From Rhizopus sp. PT2906 (taxonomy: Eukaryota; Mucoromycota; Mucoromycetes; Mucorales; Rhizopodaceae): 38,432 nt of DNA. The translations under genes were made by a program, and so were the position numbers. Shown here in pieces: positions 9,105-19,412 of the stretch (positions are counted from its first letter, which is position 1; the number at the start of each line of letters is the position of its first letter). The notes under the pieces are model-generated. The model was not told the origin of the DNA. It made no database searches and was given only the letters and a program-made list of their open reading frames with translations. The DNA is taken from NCBI GenBank assembly GCA_025529335.1, contig JAMYHX010000418.1, forward strand, positions 1 through 38,432, given 5' to 3'.

Positions 9105-10515
9105 CTACCAAGTCTGTCTTCTACTCATAGTTGAGCTTTCTAAGCGATACACTCTTAAATCACTTGTATGATCATGCATTCGTTTTCCCCAGTCTTTGAG
9201 CCGAACAACCTAGGAGAACTCAGTAAATATGAAATAATGTAAGCTACTACTTACCATAGCAGTGATATTGTCTTCACTATGTAGTTCGTCTGCAGTGTCC
9301 ACTATCTTTCGAGCTGCTCTTGCTGGTTCATTGTGTTGCTTGACCTAATATGATCTGAGTCTTGCTTGTGTTTTTTATTATATGAATCACCTTACAATAT
9401 CAACCACTTCTTGATCCGATAATACTGAAGTAATGCCATCTGTCACCAGGACCTACAGCACATATATAAGCAAAAAAAGGAAGCATAAACAAATACTTTA
9501 CCATGAACGCTGCTGGATTTTTCTGTCGTATTCGGTATCTAACAATATCGGGCTCAGCGGAAACACCATACTTTTTCAGTTTCGCATCCCCAAACGCCCT
9601 GCTTGTAGCCAACATACCCATAATTCGCTCATCTCCCCAAGAATCTGTTGTCACAAACCCTGCGTATTTTCTCAGTCGTTCTATTTCTGCGGGATTCCCC
9701 GGATGATGATCGCCTGTTGTCAAGGGAACGACCTCACCTGAGCTAGAATCACATAGTAGTATCCTTGTATCGCCTACATGACCTATGACAACATCATACT
9801 CCTCGCTTTCCCAAAATGCCTTTTTGTCTCTGGGCTCTATAACCGCGATACTTCCTGTTGACCCTTCGTGATCTTCATGAGAATCATCAAACTCACCACG
9901 CAGCTGCTTCAAGCACTGCATATCCGCTTCTAGGAACGCTAGTGTCAATCGCTGCTCTAGGGTCAGGTCATGGATATCTACTCCTTCTTTAGGTCGACCG
10001 TCGTTATCTACAAGTGTCTCTAGTACTTTAGGAATAGGGAATCTGCGAAAATAGCCTCGATAGGCGCGCAAGAATGTCAAGACTTTGGCAAAGTCGTCAA
10101 GTGTAACAGATTCAATACGGTCATGTAATCTATGTGCTAACCTAACCATGTAAACTGGTTCAAAGATATTGATAATACTTGTAAATTCTAAATTACCATT
10201 CTGAAACAACTGGTCCTCCATGCCTATTGTCAAGTGTTACTTGAGTTCTTCCTTCTTCAGCTTCTTTTTTTACTTTTACCCGTCAAATATTCCAAAATAG
10301 GCTCTGTCTGCTTCTTTTGTCATGTGCAGTAATTGTGGGGTATTCGCTAATTCTAAAGAAACAGCACTGTAATTATCTTCATTTGCTGATCTTGTGCCTC
10401 TTGATGTGTATATGCCAAGTAGTTTATTAGGTGTGCTTAAGTTTATTCTTAATAGGCTGCCTGATATGTGGTCAGAAAGAAAGTGTGTGTATTCTATAGC
10501 AACTGTTGTTACCAT
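9105..10515 (-). CDS. PP2C-family Ser/Thr protein phosphatase (384 aa)
   Basis: Six minus-strand exons (10515-10280, 10223-10197, 10141-9502, 9452-9396, 9344-9255, 9209-9105) join to 384 residues. Exon 2 is a 27-nt microexon that encodes the metal-binding core DGHGGPVVSEW. PP2C motifs in order: SRGTRSANEDNY (about 38-49), FDGHGG, GHVGDTR, TTGDHHPGNPAEIERLRKY, ATSRAFGD, LVTDGITSVLSDQEVVDI and HSEDNITAMVVRLKDWGK. The acidic residues that bind the two Mn/Mg ions are all present, so it should be active. The arrangement resembles fungal Ptc6-type and other small PP2C enzymes; the precise subtype and compartment are uncertain. No clear transmembrane segment or presequence. Confidence 0.9.
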
Positions 10516-11032
10516 TCAAGCCTTTTGTTAAATAATAGTTTTTATAGCCAAGTTTTGTTGTTGTAGAAAAATGCCGGATATATTGACTGAATGGCCTTGA
10601 GAATGGCATTAGAATATTGAAAAAGAGAAAGAGAGAGAGAGAGAGAGAACAGAGAACAGAGACAGCGGAAGACTAAAAAGCCACAGAGACAAAAGTGTGT
10701 GTATGTCTATGTGTATGTCAAATTGAAATAGAAAGTTCTCTCTTTTACAAACAATGACCGTAACTCTCTATGATAGCAGTTGTGTATAAGATAGAAAAAT
10801 AGAACCACCATGTTCCTTGTGATGATATACTGTTCTCTATATATGTGTCTCGAAATATACTACACACAAATGGTCATGTATACAATAATCAAGCGCCCCC
10901 CTCTTCTTTCTCTTTCCCCCAAAAAAGAAAGCTATGAAAATAAGTGCATGATGAAATATACAATAAAAAAAAAAGAACTGTATTATACAATTTTAAAGGC
11001 TATTTTTTGTGTACTTTTGATATAAAATAAAA
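10516..11032. repeat. Intergenic region with GA and GT simple repeats
   Basis: The 517 bp upstream of the phosphatase start contain a GA-dinucleotide run at about 10622-10649, GTGTGTATGT repeats near 10695-10720 and A/T-rich sequence to the uL11m stop. The purine run lies about 110-130 bp upstream of the phosphatase ATG and could be promoter-proximal. No gene is visible. Confidence 0.5.
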
Positions 11033-11476
11033 CTAATGAACAACTTGAATTCCAACACTCTTTGCTACTCCAATTATACTGCTTGCGATACTTTGCAATG
11101 ATAAATGCTTCATATTTTCGTCTGTTTGCTTAATTTTAGCAATTTCATAAATATGTTTCAAAGTAACTTTTCCAACTGTTTCTGTGCCTGGTGTATGTGC
11201 TCCCTTTGTAATACCTGCTGCTTTCTTTAATAAATATGTCGTAGGTGGTGTTTTGACAACAAAGTTGAATGTACGATCAGGTTTGATGGTAATCACAGTA
11301 GGTAATGGTGTATCGGTCACAATGTGCTTGGTTCTGTCATTAAATTGCTTACAAAAATCTATTGATTTCACACCACGGGCACCAAGTGCTGGACCAACAG
11401 GAGGAGTAGGTGCAGCCTTGCCAGCACCGATGAGCAATTTGACAAAAACTTCAGCTGCCTGTTGCTTCTTGGACAT
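11033..11476 (-). CDS. MRPL19: Mitochondrial large-subunit ribosomal protein uL11m
   Basis: A single-exon minus-strand gene of 147 residues starting MSKKQQAAEVFVKLLIGAGK. It carries the uL11 hallmarks in order: AAPTPPVGPALGARGV, IDFCKQFNDRT, PLPTVITIKPDRTFNF, KTPPTTYLLKKAAG, and a C-terminal RNA-binding part with QSIASSIIGVAKSVGI. The protein binds the GTPase-associated centre of the large rRNA. Its length and lack of a long presequence fit the mitochondrial form (yeast Mrpl19) rather than cytosolic uL11. The ATG at 11474-11476 is chosen because homology begins there; the frame stays open 16 codons further upstream. Confidence 0.93.
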   Translation of the reverse strand: MSKKQQAAEVFVKLLIGAGKAAPTPPVGPALGARGVKSIDFCKQFNDRTKHIVTDTPLPTVITIKPDRTFNFVVKTPPTTYLLKKAAGITKGAHTPGTETVGKVTLKHIYEIAKIKQTDENMKHLSLQSIASSIIGVAKSVGIQVVH

Positions 11477-12256
11477 GTATTTATATGGCAGAAAAAAACC
11501 AGAAAAAAAAGGCAACCCTTGCACCTTTAGAAGTGGCTTACAACTTCAATATCAGACACGGGTGTACTTTTAACTCAGCTGGGGACAACCTTTGAAGGAG
11601 TCAGGGACAATGATAGGCTTTCATTTTCAGCAACAACAAAAAGAGCTGATGTCAATGATTTTAAAGCAATCGTGATATGTATTGAATGATACACACCAAA
11701 AATGCCTTTCATTGACATAAAGACAACTAGTATTTTGACCAACGTTGCTTTTATAAGAATTCAAAAGAAAAAGCTAATGATTATCATTCAAATTTACAAT
11801 CTTTAGATGAATTTGGACTTTTTCATATATTTAGAATCGTCTTTTTACTCATGTTTACACCAAGATGGTGTCTACATCATTACATCTTTCCCAGCTCAAT
11901 GAAAAGAATCTACAACCATTACCTTTTGTTGAGTGACTCTTTAAGTCAGCACATGAATAAAGTCTGCTGACTACAAGACGTACGCCCGTCATATCCAGCG
12001 AAATATTCGCTTGCTGATAAATGCAAAGAATAGTTACCCGTCCATGTACATGTTGCATTTTTCATAAGTCATACTACGCTGTTACAACTGTCATATATAT
12101 ATATGTATATATATATACTCTAATAATACATAACCTTGTTCATGATATTAGTTTATGCGTTCTTCAAGAAAGGGGGGACTCGTCAACTATAAAGAAAGAG
12201 TCATGTCTGAATTTGAATAAAAGAAATAGCGCGCAGGCCAAACCCTTTTTCTTTTC
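11477..12256. promoter_or_regulatory. Divergent intergenic region
   Basis: 780 bp between divergent starts (11476 minus, 12257 plus). It contains an AT-dinucleotide tract at about 12093-12119. Stop codons interrupt all longer frames and no RNA gene was recognised. Confidence 0.35.
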
Positions 12257-12829
12257 ATGAATTCCTCCCTTGATATTCCTCAGTTTGTCATAATTCATGA
12301 CCAGACACTGAATGCATACAAACATCCTGTGATTCATTATGTATTTGAACAAGAAGAGTTCCCAGAAGTTCCAAAGGATAAACTGATTGTTGTCGAACTT
12401 GATTCAACAGCGACTCAATTAACAAGTGTCGATAGTTACAGTCCTGACTTTCAAGTGACTGACTGTATACTCGAACAGAGCAGACTCAACAGTCAGTTTG
12501 AAAAAGAAGAATCAAACCTATTCAACTTGACGATCGAAGGAGTGTCTGTTCCAGCAGTGTAAGTTGTAAAGTTGATAAAAAAAGTATTATTCCTAATTGT
12601 ATATGTATATGCATTGTTAGTCACCAGACACCTTCCTCACAACCAATTCATAGTATAGACAGTCTAAAAGAGACCATATTTCAATTTAAAGATAGGTAAA
12701 TAACCACAGATAGTCATTTTAGAGTCTTGTTGACATGTTTTATATAGAAATGAAATGGTTAAAAAGATATTTAAACAACCAGTTTCTGAACAACAACAAG
12801 ATAATTCTATGAATATCTCTTTACATTAG
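12257..12829 (+). CDS. Unrecognised small protein (152 aa)
   Basis: Three exons (12257-12558, 12621-12695, 12748-12829) with GT-AG introns join in frame. The first 60 residues look folded (IPQFVIIHDQTLNAYKHPV, HYVFEQEEFPEVPKDKLIVV). The rest is polar with Ser/Gln/Asp and a central charged segment SRLNSQFEKEESNLFNLT. A basic stretch (NEMVKKIFKQPVS) lies near the C-terminus. It is acidic overall, with no transmembrane segment or signal peptide. Multi-exon structure with clean splice sites supports a real gene; I do not recognise the family. Confidence 0.65.
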
Positions 12830-12920
12830 TTGCATACACACACACACGCATTTATTCATAAATAAAAACTCAGCTTCAAAGTTGCATTATAAACTTTCTT
12901 TCTCTCTCTTTTTTATAATT

Positions 12921-14329
12921 ATGTCTCAAGATTCCAAAGAATGGATCAAGTCTCGCATGACTACATTAAAAAAGCAAACTGGTTTTGCTTTTAATGAAGA
13001 CGTCTTCATTTCTGTCTTACTATGCTTGGTATCCGGAAGAGATAAACACCTCATATTAACAGCTCCTCCAGAACGACTAAAGGAAGTGACTCAATTAGCC
13101 CAACAAGTAATAAAAAGTACACTTAAATAACAGACAAACTAAGATGTACAGATCTGTAGGTGCTTGTTTGGCCTGACAACAGCACAATTTCAATGTCATG
13201 AGGCACAGGCACAAAATGAATTGGTTGACATTTTGTTTAGTTCAAAAGATGAAAACAATGATTCGTTTTATAAACCTTCATCCTTTCAAAAGGCAAGCCG
13301 ATCTTTTCATACAGCCGATTTTAATTCAAGTCGAAATACAACACCAAAGGTAAATAGACAAGTAAATGAAGAAGCCCAAAGTAATTCAAAACAGTTAGAA
13401 GACGAGCTCTTTCATACGACACCTATCAGTCCAGTCGACTTTACCTTGAAACGAACTAAACAATCACCCTATACCTCCTTGAAAACTGGACGTCGACAAG
13501 AGAATGAAGAAAAGAGACCGACAGCGACCAAGATCGTTCAGGCACTGCTTGTGGAAGATTTAGATAAAGCAGATGAGTCGATTCAGGCCGTCCTGTTGGA
13601 ACTGATGATCAATAAGGAACTTCGTTTATCCAACATTCGATACAATGTACCAAAGCCCTTCTTTTTGATTATCGCTGTACTCCCTCATGACTTCAATCGA
13701 CGGTCTATTAGTGCTCAATTGGTACCATGACATATGACCCTTTATTAGTTTCCTTCTCTTATACCTCCATTTTAAAGATCGATAGGTTCTTCATTAGCTA
13801 TCAGTTTGAAGAAGAGATGTTTCAGGCCCAGTCATTATCTAAACCATTTACAAGACGACAGGCATTGATGAGACAGGATGTAAAGTGATAGAGAGTTATA
13901 TTCATATTGCTGACATATGAATATAGGAAATCAAAGCCTTGTCAGACAAGGCTAAAAAAGTCCATGTTCATATCGACATCTCTCGTTATGTGCGTGATAT
14001 TGTCGTAGGTATACGAACACATCCAAGAGTAAAAGGAGGCATCACGGCAAGAAGCAGCCAAGATCTTGTTACTGTTATCAAGTAAGAACAAAAGAAGATT
14101 CTTTTTCAGTTACTTATCAATAACAATCAGATCACTCGCTGCACTTTTTGAAAGAAACTTTCTTACGCCTGATCTAGTCACGATCGCAACCGAGAAAGTG
14201 TTTAGCCATCGCTTACGGATGCTGGCTATTAATGAAAGGGACGATCAAATGGAAAGAGAAGAAATGGATAGTAGTATAGCTTTTGATATTATAGCAGAGA
14301 TACTTCATGCTGTTAATGTGCCAGTTTAA
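12921..14329 (+). CDS. Magnesium-chelatase ChlI / MoxR-like AAA+ fold protein without a clear Walker A (403 aa)
   Basis: Five exons (12921-13106, 13152-13721, 13778-13879, 13927-14081, 14131-14329). The N-terminal part (FNEDVFISVLLCLVSGRDKHLI) resembles the region where MoxR/ChlI-type proteins carry the nucleotide loop, but no GxxGxGK[ST] is present. A disordered insert (about residues 95-180) follows, then a Walker-B-like stretch QALLVEDLDKADESIQAVLL and KPFFLIIAVLPHD. After these come the sensor/lid region DRFFISYQFEEEMF and a helical lid. This layout matches a family of fungal ChlI-domain proteins of unknown role. Without the Walker A lysine, ATP hydrolysis is doubtful. The acceptor at 13152 was chosen because it alone continues the frame into CRCLFGLTTAQF. 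Confidence 0.65.
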
Positions 14330-14339
14330 TAAATTTATT
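14328..14339. terminator. Palindrome with AATAAA on both strands spanning both stop codons
   Basis: AATAAATTTATT at 14328-14339 is a perfect 12-bp palindrome. It overlaps the stop of the plus-strand ChlI-like gene (14327-14329) and contains the stop of the minus-strand CPY gene (14335-14337). It therefore offers the canonical poly(A) hexamer AATAAA to both transcripts. Use as a shared poly(A) signal is inferred. Cleavage 10-30 nt downstream would place each mRNA end inside the other gene's coding region. Confidence 0.55.
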
Positions 14340-16145
14340 TCAATTCACCACGGACCCATTGTTGTAACATGTCAAGACCGCTTTCAGGTTGGTCATAAGG
14401 AACCATGTGACCAGCACCAAAGACACGCAAGAAAGCGAATCGACCATCCTCCGTTCTACGAAGTTCACCAGCTTGCTTTCCAAGAATATCAGAATGCCAT
14501 TCGGTATCATTAGCAGCCTGGAATTCGCTTCGGCCGGACCAGGGCAGCTCGAGCGTCCAAGCTTTGTTGCCCATCCAGTTACAGATGAAATCAGCGTCAC
14601 CAGCATAGATCAAGACACGAATATCGTCTTCCAAAAGAGGGGGTACTTCATTGACATAAGGACGCATCCAATCACCAGCCATTTGGAATCTAAAGTTGAT
14701 TTGCATGTTGCAGGATTCATATTCTTTCGAGACATCGACGCCCACTGCCTTCTTCACTTCAGGAATGTTCAAGTACTTTTGAACACTTTCAAGAATTTCG
14801 TAGCACAAGTTGCCTCCTTTGCACTTCTCACGTACGTCATAGGGATTCATACCAGTCATTTGGTATGGTTGAATCTGATCCTTATTACATTTCATGGCTG
14901 CAGGCAAGCAGGCAAAGACGTTTTCGTTATCGTAGCAGTTTTGAATCAATCGCTCACATGCAGGGAATTGAGCTTCCATTGATCGGCAGGTCGATTGGTC
15001 CAAAACGGGACCATATGAGTTTTCACAGGCCATCTTGGCATAGTATTTGTATTGAATCAAAGGGTCAGTCAAGCCATTACCAATCAACAGACTCTTCAAG
15101 TTGATGGTTGATAGCGTTTCTTTGTTTGCAAATAGTTCAAATGACTTGAAGTTGCCCTTGTTGTTGCGGTTAATTTCACCACCGATTGCAGGAATATAGT
15201 GGCCAGCATCTATATATAGCTTAGAGTGAGAAAAGAAAAATATAATAAAAAAGAATATTAATTACATGATTCACCAGAGACGTGGAAGTCAAGGTGAGCG
15301 TATTCTAGATGATAGAGTTAGCATTGTTTTTTTCTCTCTCTCTTTTTGCGTTCAAAAAAACTTACGTGGGAATTGCTTAAAAAAGAGTTGAAGAAAAGCG
15401 TAAACATCCTTGGCAGCAGCATTCGTATTGGATGCACCTCGACTACCATAAGAATAACCAACATTTAAGGGCTACGGCAGTGTTACATGAATGATGCATA
15501 AAAAACCTTTTTTTTCCTTACTTGATCCAAAAAGATGACGTTTGCCTTTTCATTCCAAGAATATTTGTTAAGAATCGTATCAGTACCTTCCAAATTGACG
15601 GTACATGGACTAGATATAAACAGTTAGCGTCATATGAGTAAAAGAATAAACAAATTTACCCAAGTTCCATAAAGAGACCCGTCAATGAAGAACAACCAGG
15701 ACCACCATTCAACCAGAGAACGAGTGGATCTTCTTTTGGCTTATCTCTTGATTCAAAGAACCAAAAGAAAAAGTGTTTATCGTCATCGACATCCAAATAA
15801 CCAGAGATCTAAATCAAGATCAGTTATGCATGCTTTTTTTTTTTATGTATATTTTACTTGTTTGACGTCAGGGTCACAGAGAGAAGGTTGCTTGTATCTT
15901 AGAGAATAACTTGAGAAAGCAGGATGAGTAAAGACACGGAAATCATCCGAGGAATCAGTCTTGGGATGGAAGATATCCTTGACTCTGTCTGAAGTTGCTT
16001 GAAATACGTGCTGGGCATCGCCCCAGACGTGTTCACCAAAGTCAATGATTGATTTTTTATCAAGTGGACTTGGTTCAGCAAAAGTACAAGTTAACAGACA
16101 AGAGGCGATAATAGCCGTCTTGGCAAGTGAAAGTAAGCTTGGCAT
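14335..16145 (-). CDS. PRC1: Vacuolar serine carboxypeptidase Y (514 aa)
   Basis: Six minus-strand exons (16145-15858, 15808-15660, 15609-15522, 15471-15366, 15304-15266, 15209-14335) join in frame. A signal peptide (LAKTAIIASCLLTCTFAEP) is followed by a propeptide-like region. Catalytic features: the oxyanion motif NGGPGCSSLTG, the nucleophile in SGESYAGHY, Asp in YAGDADFICNW and His in GAGHMVPYDQP. Further S10 signatures are LDQPLNVGYSYG and LLIGNGLTDPL. It removes C-terminal residues from peptides in the vacuole. In yeast its sorting depends on Vac1/Pep7, whose homologue lies 5 kb away. The ATG at 16145 places the signal peptide at the N-terminus; an upstream in-frame ATG at 16205 would spoil it. 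Length fits the family. Confidence 0.95.
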
Positions 16146-16700
16146 AATTTTTTTTCCTTTTTTTTCAAAAAAAAAGAGAAAAACAAAAATGATAAGAGGG
16201 TGCAACTTTTATAGGTCTTGTGAGTCCTTCTCTTTGTTTGTATCTCCGTTCCTCCGGCATAAAAACAATAATCAGTTTAAATATATGTGTGTAATAAAGA
16301 ATTTAGTAAAGTGCTTGTAGACACTAGTACATGGTTTCCCTTCAATGTCTTTTTCATGTCATATATTCATAACGACGCAGTGTGCTTGTGTGTACGTGTG
16401 TGTGTGAGTACAACAATTGAAAACAAACCAAAAAAGGAAATAAAAGATAAAAGCAGGACAGAGCTATCAAGAATAATAGGATTGGACAAAAGATGATAGA
16501 ATAGTTTACATGTAAAAAAAAAAAAAGAGAAAGAGTTCTATTACAATAAAGTATGTATAGAAAGAATTCTGTTGCTGTGAAAAAGTACTCGGTTACATCT
16601 AAAAGCAACTGTTTCAAAACATGGATCCTGAACATGCATACATGTATTAGCGGAGAGTGTATTTCTCTCTCTCTCTTCTTTTTTCATTTCCTGTAATCTA
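16146..16700. promoter_or_regulatory. Divergent promoter region of CPY and DSS4
   Basis: 555 bp between divergent starts. It contains T/A tracts (for example around 16149-16190 and 16514-16526), a GT-rich tract at about 16388-16406 and a CT run near 16664-16680 just upstream of the DSS4 ATG. Frames in it are interrupted and no other gene was seen. Confidence 0.35.
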
Positions 16701-17162
16701 ATGACACAGACAGTAATTGCATATAAAGACATCAAAGATCCCTTAAAGACACTTGTCGATCCTTCATCAAAGAAGAATACTGCCGATATTCTTTGTCCAA
16801 AAGAAAGTTGTAAATGCGTCATTTTAAAAAGAAATACAGCCACTTTAGTAGAAAGAGACGCTTCCAAAGTAAATAATATATACTCAGTTCTCCTTCTCTT
16901 ATAAACAATTCTATAGCTTCAGTTACCTGCTTCTGCTTTACTCGATAATAACATAGATCAAATAGAAGAAAATGCTCAGTTTTGGCTTGTTGGCAACATG
17001 ATGGATTTTGAAAACGTTGGATTTTCAAAAACAGTCGACACGACAAAGTACCTCTCCTGTGCAGACTGCGACTTGGGGCCCCTTGGATACCACGACACAG
17101 CAAAGGAACCCAAAGAATATGTGATTAACATCCAGAGAGCAAGATATAGACTTTATTGTTAA
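16701..17162 (+). CDS. DSS4: Mss4/Dss4-family Rab GTPase chaperone / exchange factor (137 aa)
   Basis: Two exons (16701-16868, 16917-17162). Zinc-binding Cys pairs are seen as CPKESCKC near residues 32-39 and SCADCDLGPLGYHD near residue 110. Between them lies the family core FWLVGNMMDFENVGFSK. These are the hallmarks of Mss4/RABIF (yeast Dss4), which binds nucleotide-free exocytic Rab GTPases such as Sec4 and Ypt1. Length is typical. The stop codon (17160-17162) overlaps the stop of the convergent TAH18 gene. An AATAAA at 17199-17204 inside TAH18 is a candidate poly(A) signal for this transcript. Confidence 0.92.
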
Positions 17163-19308
17163 GACCAGCATTCTTCCTGATACTGTCCTCTCTTTACCAA
17201 TAAACTAAAATAAGCTTCACTCTCTTGCGCACTTAGACCACCCTCTTTCATAAATATCTGCTTGAAGGCATAAGCCACTTGATCAGGCATCTTGCCTGTA
17301 GAGCCAGAAAGGACCACTTTGGCTCCCTGTTGGTCGATAAGGTCCCACAAGAGACTCGATTGCTCCAAGATGCGATCCTGAACGTATACTTTTCCACGCT
17401 GATCTCGAGAGAATGCGGTATAGAGCACGAGCTGTCCCTTGTCCTGATACGCGCTCCATTGATCTTGATAGTAAAAGTCTTTATCATGATATCGACAACC
17501 AAAAAAGAGTACATTCTGCTTGGTTCCAATCGCGACTCTTTCTTCTATAAACGATCGCATGGGAGCAACACCCGTACCTTTTCATACATGATGTGTGAGC
17601 ATTTGTATCATTGTTTTCTCTAGGCAGCCTTACCTGGGCCAATCGCAATCAATGGTGTATCTGCAGGAGGTAAGCTCATCGTTCCCTTCATGATGACTAC
17701 TCCCGGGATGATATCACCAGGCACCAATGTCGCCAACCATTTTGTCATCACGCCTCTTCGTATTCTTTTCAAATTCGTCTTGTACTTTACAATCGCCACA
17801 CATAATTCCATTCGCCCAGGGTGCGCCTTTATGCTAGAAGCAATCGAAAATGATCTTGGCTTTAACTGCGGGAAGACATCAAGAATATAGTCCAATGGAA
17901 TCTCTAAAGGTTGAAAGTCAAACAGGACTTCAGTGATCGTACGTCTTGGACGTAGAGAGTAATTCCACATGTCCTCCTATATATCAACCTTTTAATGAAG
18001 TTCCTTTATCCTACCTTCTTATTCTTACCTGGCCCTCGGGAGAACTAAATTCTCGTAATCTTTCCTTCAAGTTTTCGTCTTTTGTGAAATAAGCCAGCAT
18101 TTCAAAAAACGATCGTCTGGGTACACCAAAGATATCAAGGTGATGGATAAATAAATCTCTAAATTTTAGTTGTTCGGGCCAAGGCAAGACAGCTTCTTCG
18201 TTGGGAGTGATGCGAATGATTTGATCAGCGTACTCTGACCAACCCATCAAGTCTAAAAACACATCGACTTCTTCGCGCAGGTTTTGCGGCATGATCACGG
18301 CAATGTCTCCAGGTTGATATGCGAGTTGATCGGATGCAAGTTCGATATGTCGAACATCTTGAAAGTGATCGGATGCTGTGATCCTTGTGTTTTGAATCAC
18401 TTTCATGTCAATCCCCTGTTGTTGTTGTTGTTGTCTTACTGGTATTGTTGCATCAGATGATAAAAGTTCTATACGAAATGTTGGTGGCAATGTACAAAGT
18501 AGTTAAGGATATATAGGGGGAGATAGTTTTTTTAAAAAAAAAAGCTGATTAAGCATATATAAAAAGGATATAATACATCTTCAGATAATATAGGTTTGCT
18601 TGTAGGATATTTGTCCATGACAATATTCCAGAATTGTGCAGTCCAAGGTATGAATGCACCATCTACACTGTTTATAAATCATCAGTTATATTCTCTCTCT
18701 CTCTCTCTCTCTCTCTTTCTTGTCCTTTTGAACATACCCTAAATAATGTTGATCATCACAATCACATCTTTCGAGTAGCATATTTGCACCCAACTGTAGC
18801 AGTCTCTTGTATAGTTTTTTAGAAGGGTAATTAAAACTGATGTCTTATTAGATAATGTCACGTTGTATTCTATCTTTCTTACTTTCTATAAGATGAGTCG
18901 CCTAATCCAACTACTGCACAGTCTATGTCACTCAAGATATCATTTGGTAGATTTTTGCGTAGTAAGAACCTCCAAAAGCTCTAATAGCCCCCAAAAGGTT
19001 TAATCCTCATACAGGTCATATTATTTCGGGTTTACCTTCATATTAGCAGGCTCATCTCCTTGCCCTGCTGTTGAACAAATAAAGACAACGAGCTTTTCAT
19101 CTACTAGTTGACTCTACATATGCTATTAAGTCTACATATAAAGAAAAAAAAAAACATGTATATATACCCTATCATAGTCATCCATCGCATACACTCTTGT
19201 CTTGAAATGACGACGCTTTGCTTGTCTTGCCAAGTTTTCTGCAAGGTCTTGAGAAGATCCCGTTTCGGATCCATATAGAATAACAATCGACCGATCTTCG
19301 TTCTCCAT
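17159..19308 (-). CDS. TAH18: NADPH-dependent diflavin oxidoreductase Tah18 (578 aa)
   Basis: Eight minus-strand exons: 19308-19168, 19113-19036, 18980-18883, 18836-18738, 18667-18572, 18491-18029, 17976-17634, 17577-17159. FMN domain: LYGSETGSSQDLAENLA (residues 11-27), STAGQGDEPANMK and VVGLGDSSY. FAD domain: PQLKPRSFSIASS, then GVMTKWL. NADPH domain: IAIGPGTGVAPMRSF, LFFGCRYHDKDFYY and GSTGKMPDQVAYAF. The enzyme passes electrons from NADPH to Dre2/CIAPIN1 in cytosolic Fe-S cluster assembly. Length matches yeast Tah18 and human NDOR1. Seven introns: six GT-AG, and the fifth is U12-type AT-AC (separate entry). The start is 104 bp from the divergent VAC1 start. Confidence 0.95.
18492..18571 (-). 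other. U12-type AT-AC intron in TAH18 (80 nt)
   Basis: On the minus strand the intron starts ATATCCTTT (from 18571), identical to the U12 5' splice consensus. It contains TCCTTAAC (18509-18502), the U12 branch-site consensus, about 10 nt before the end at TTTGTAC (18492). It has no polypyrimidine tract. Joining GTATT to ATTGCC gives SEDVLLPPTFRIEL in frame, as expected between the FMN and FAD domains. The stretch has no GT-AG alternative that keeps the frame: the only AG, at CAG near 18544, leads into a stop. Confidence 0.88.
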
Positions 19309-19412
19309 TAACAGCAAAGAAACAAAAAAGAAAAAGATATTATTTATTCTCAGCATCGCATTGTTTCTCTTTTCTTTCTTTCTTTTTTTTTTTTTTTCTT
19401 TAATTATTAAAG
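19309..19412. promoter_or_regulatory. Compact divergent promoter TAH18 / VAC1
   Basis: Only 104 bp separate the two start codons. The sequence is almost entirely a polypyrimidine/polypurine block (T/C on plus, about 19363-19400), with an AT-rich segment at 19329-19350. Both promoters and both 5' UTRs must fit here or extend into the neighbouring gene. Confidence 0.5.

Noticed and set aside
10810..11025. 71-codon plus-strand ORF beside uL11m
   Set aside because: Low-complexity Lys/Tyr/Leu sequence over an A-rich region in the phosphatase upstream flank; no coding features.
11184..11573. 129-codon plus-strand ORF
   Set aside because: It is the antisense shadow of the uL11m gene.
14389..14982. 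197-codon plus-strand ORF
   Set aside because: Antisense shadow of carboxypeptidase Y, whose catalytic motifs are on the minus strand.
18691..18717. CT-dinucleotide run as a regulatory element
   Set aside because: It lies within the fourth TAH18 intron on the opposite strand and looks like an ordinary microsatellite.
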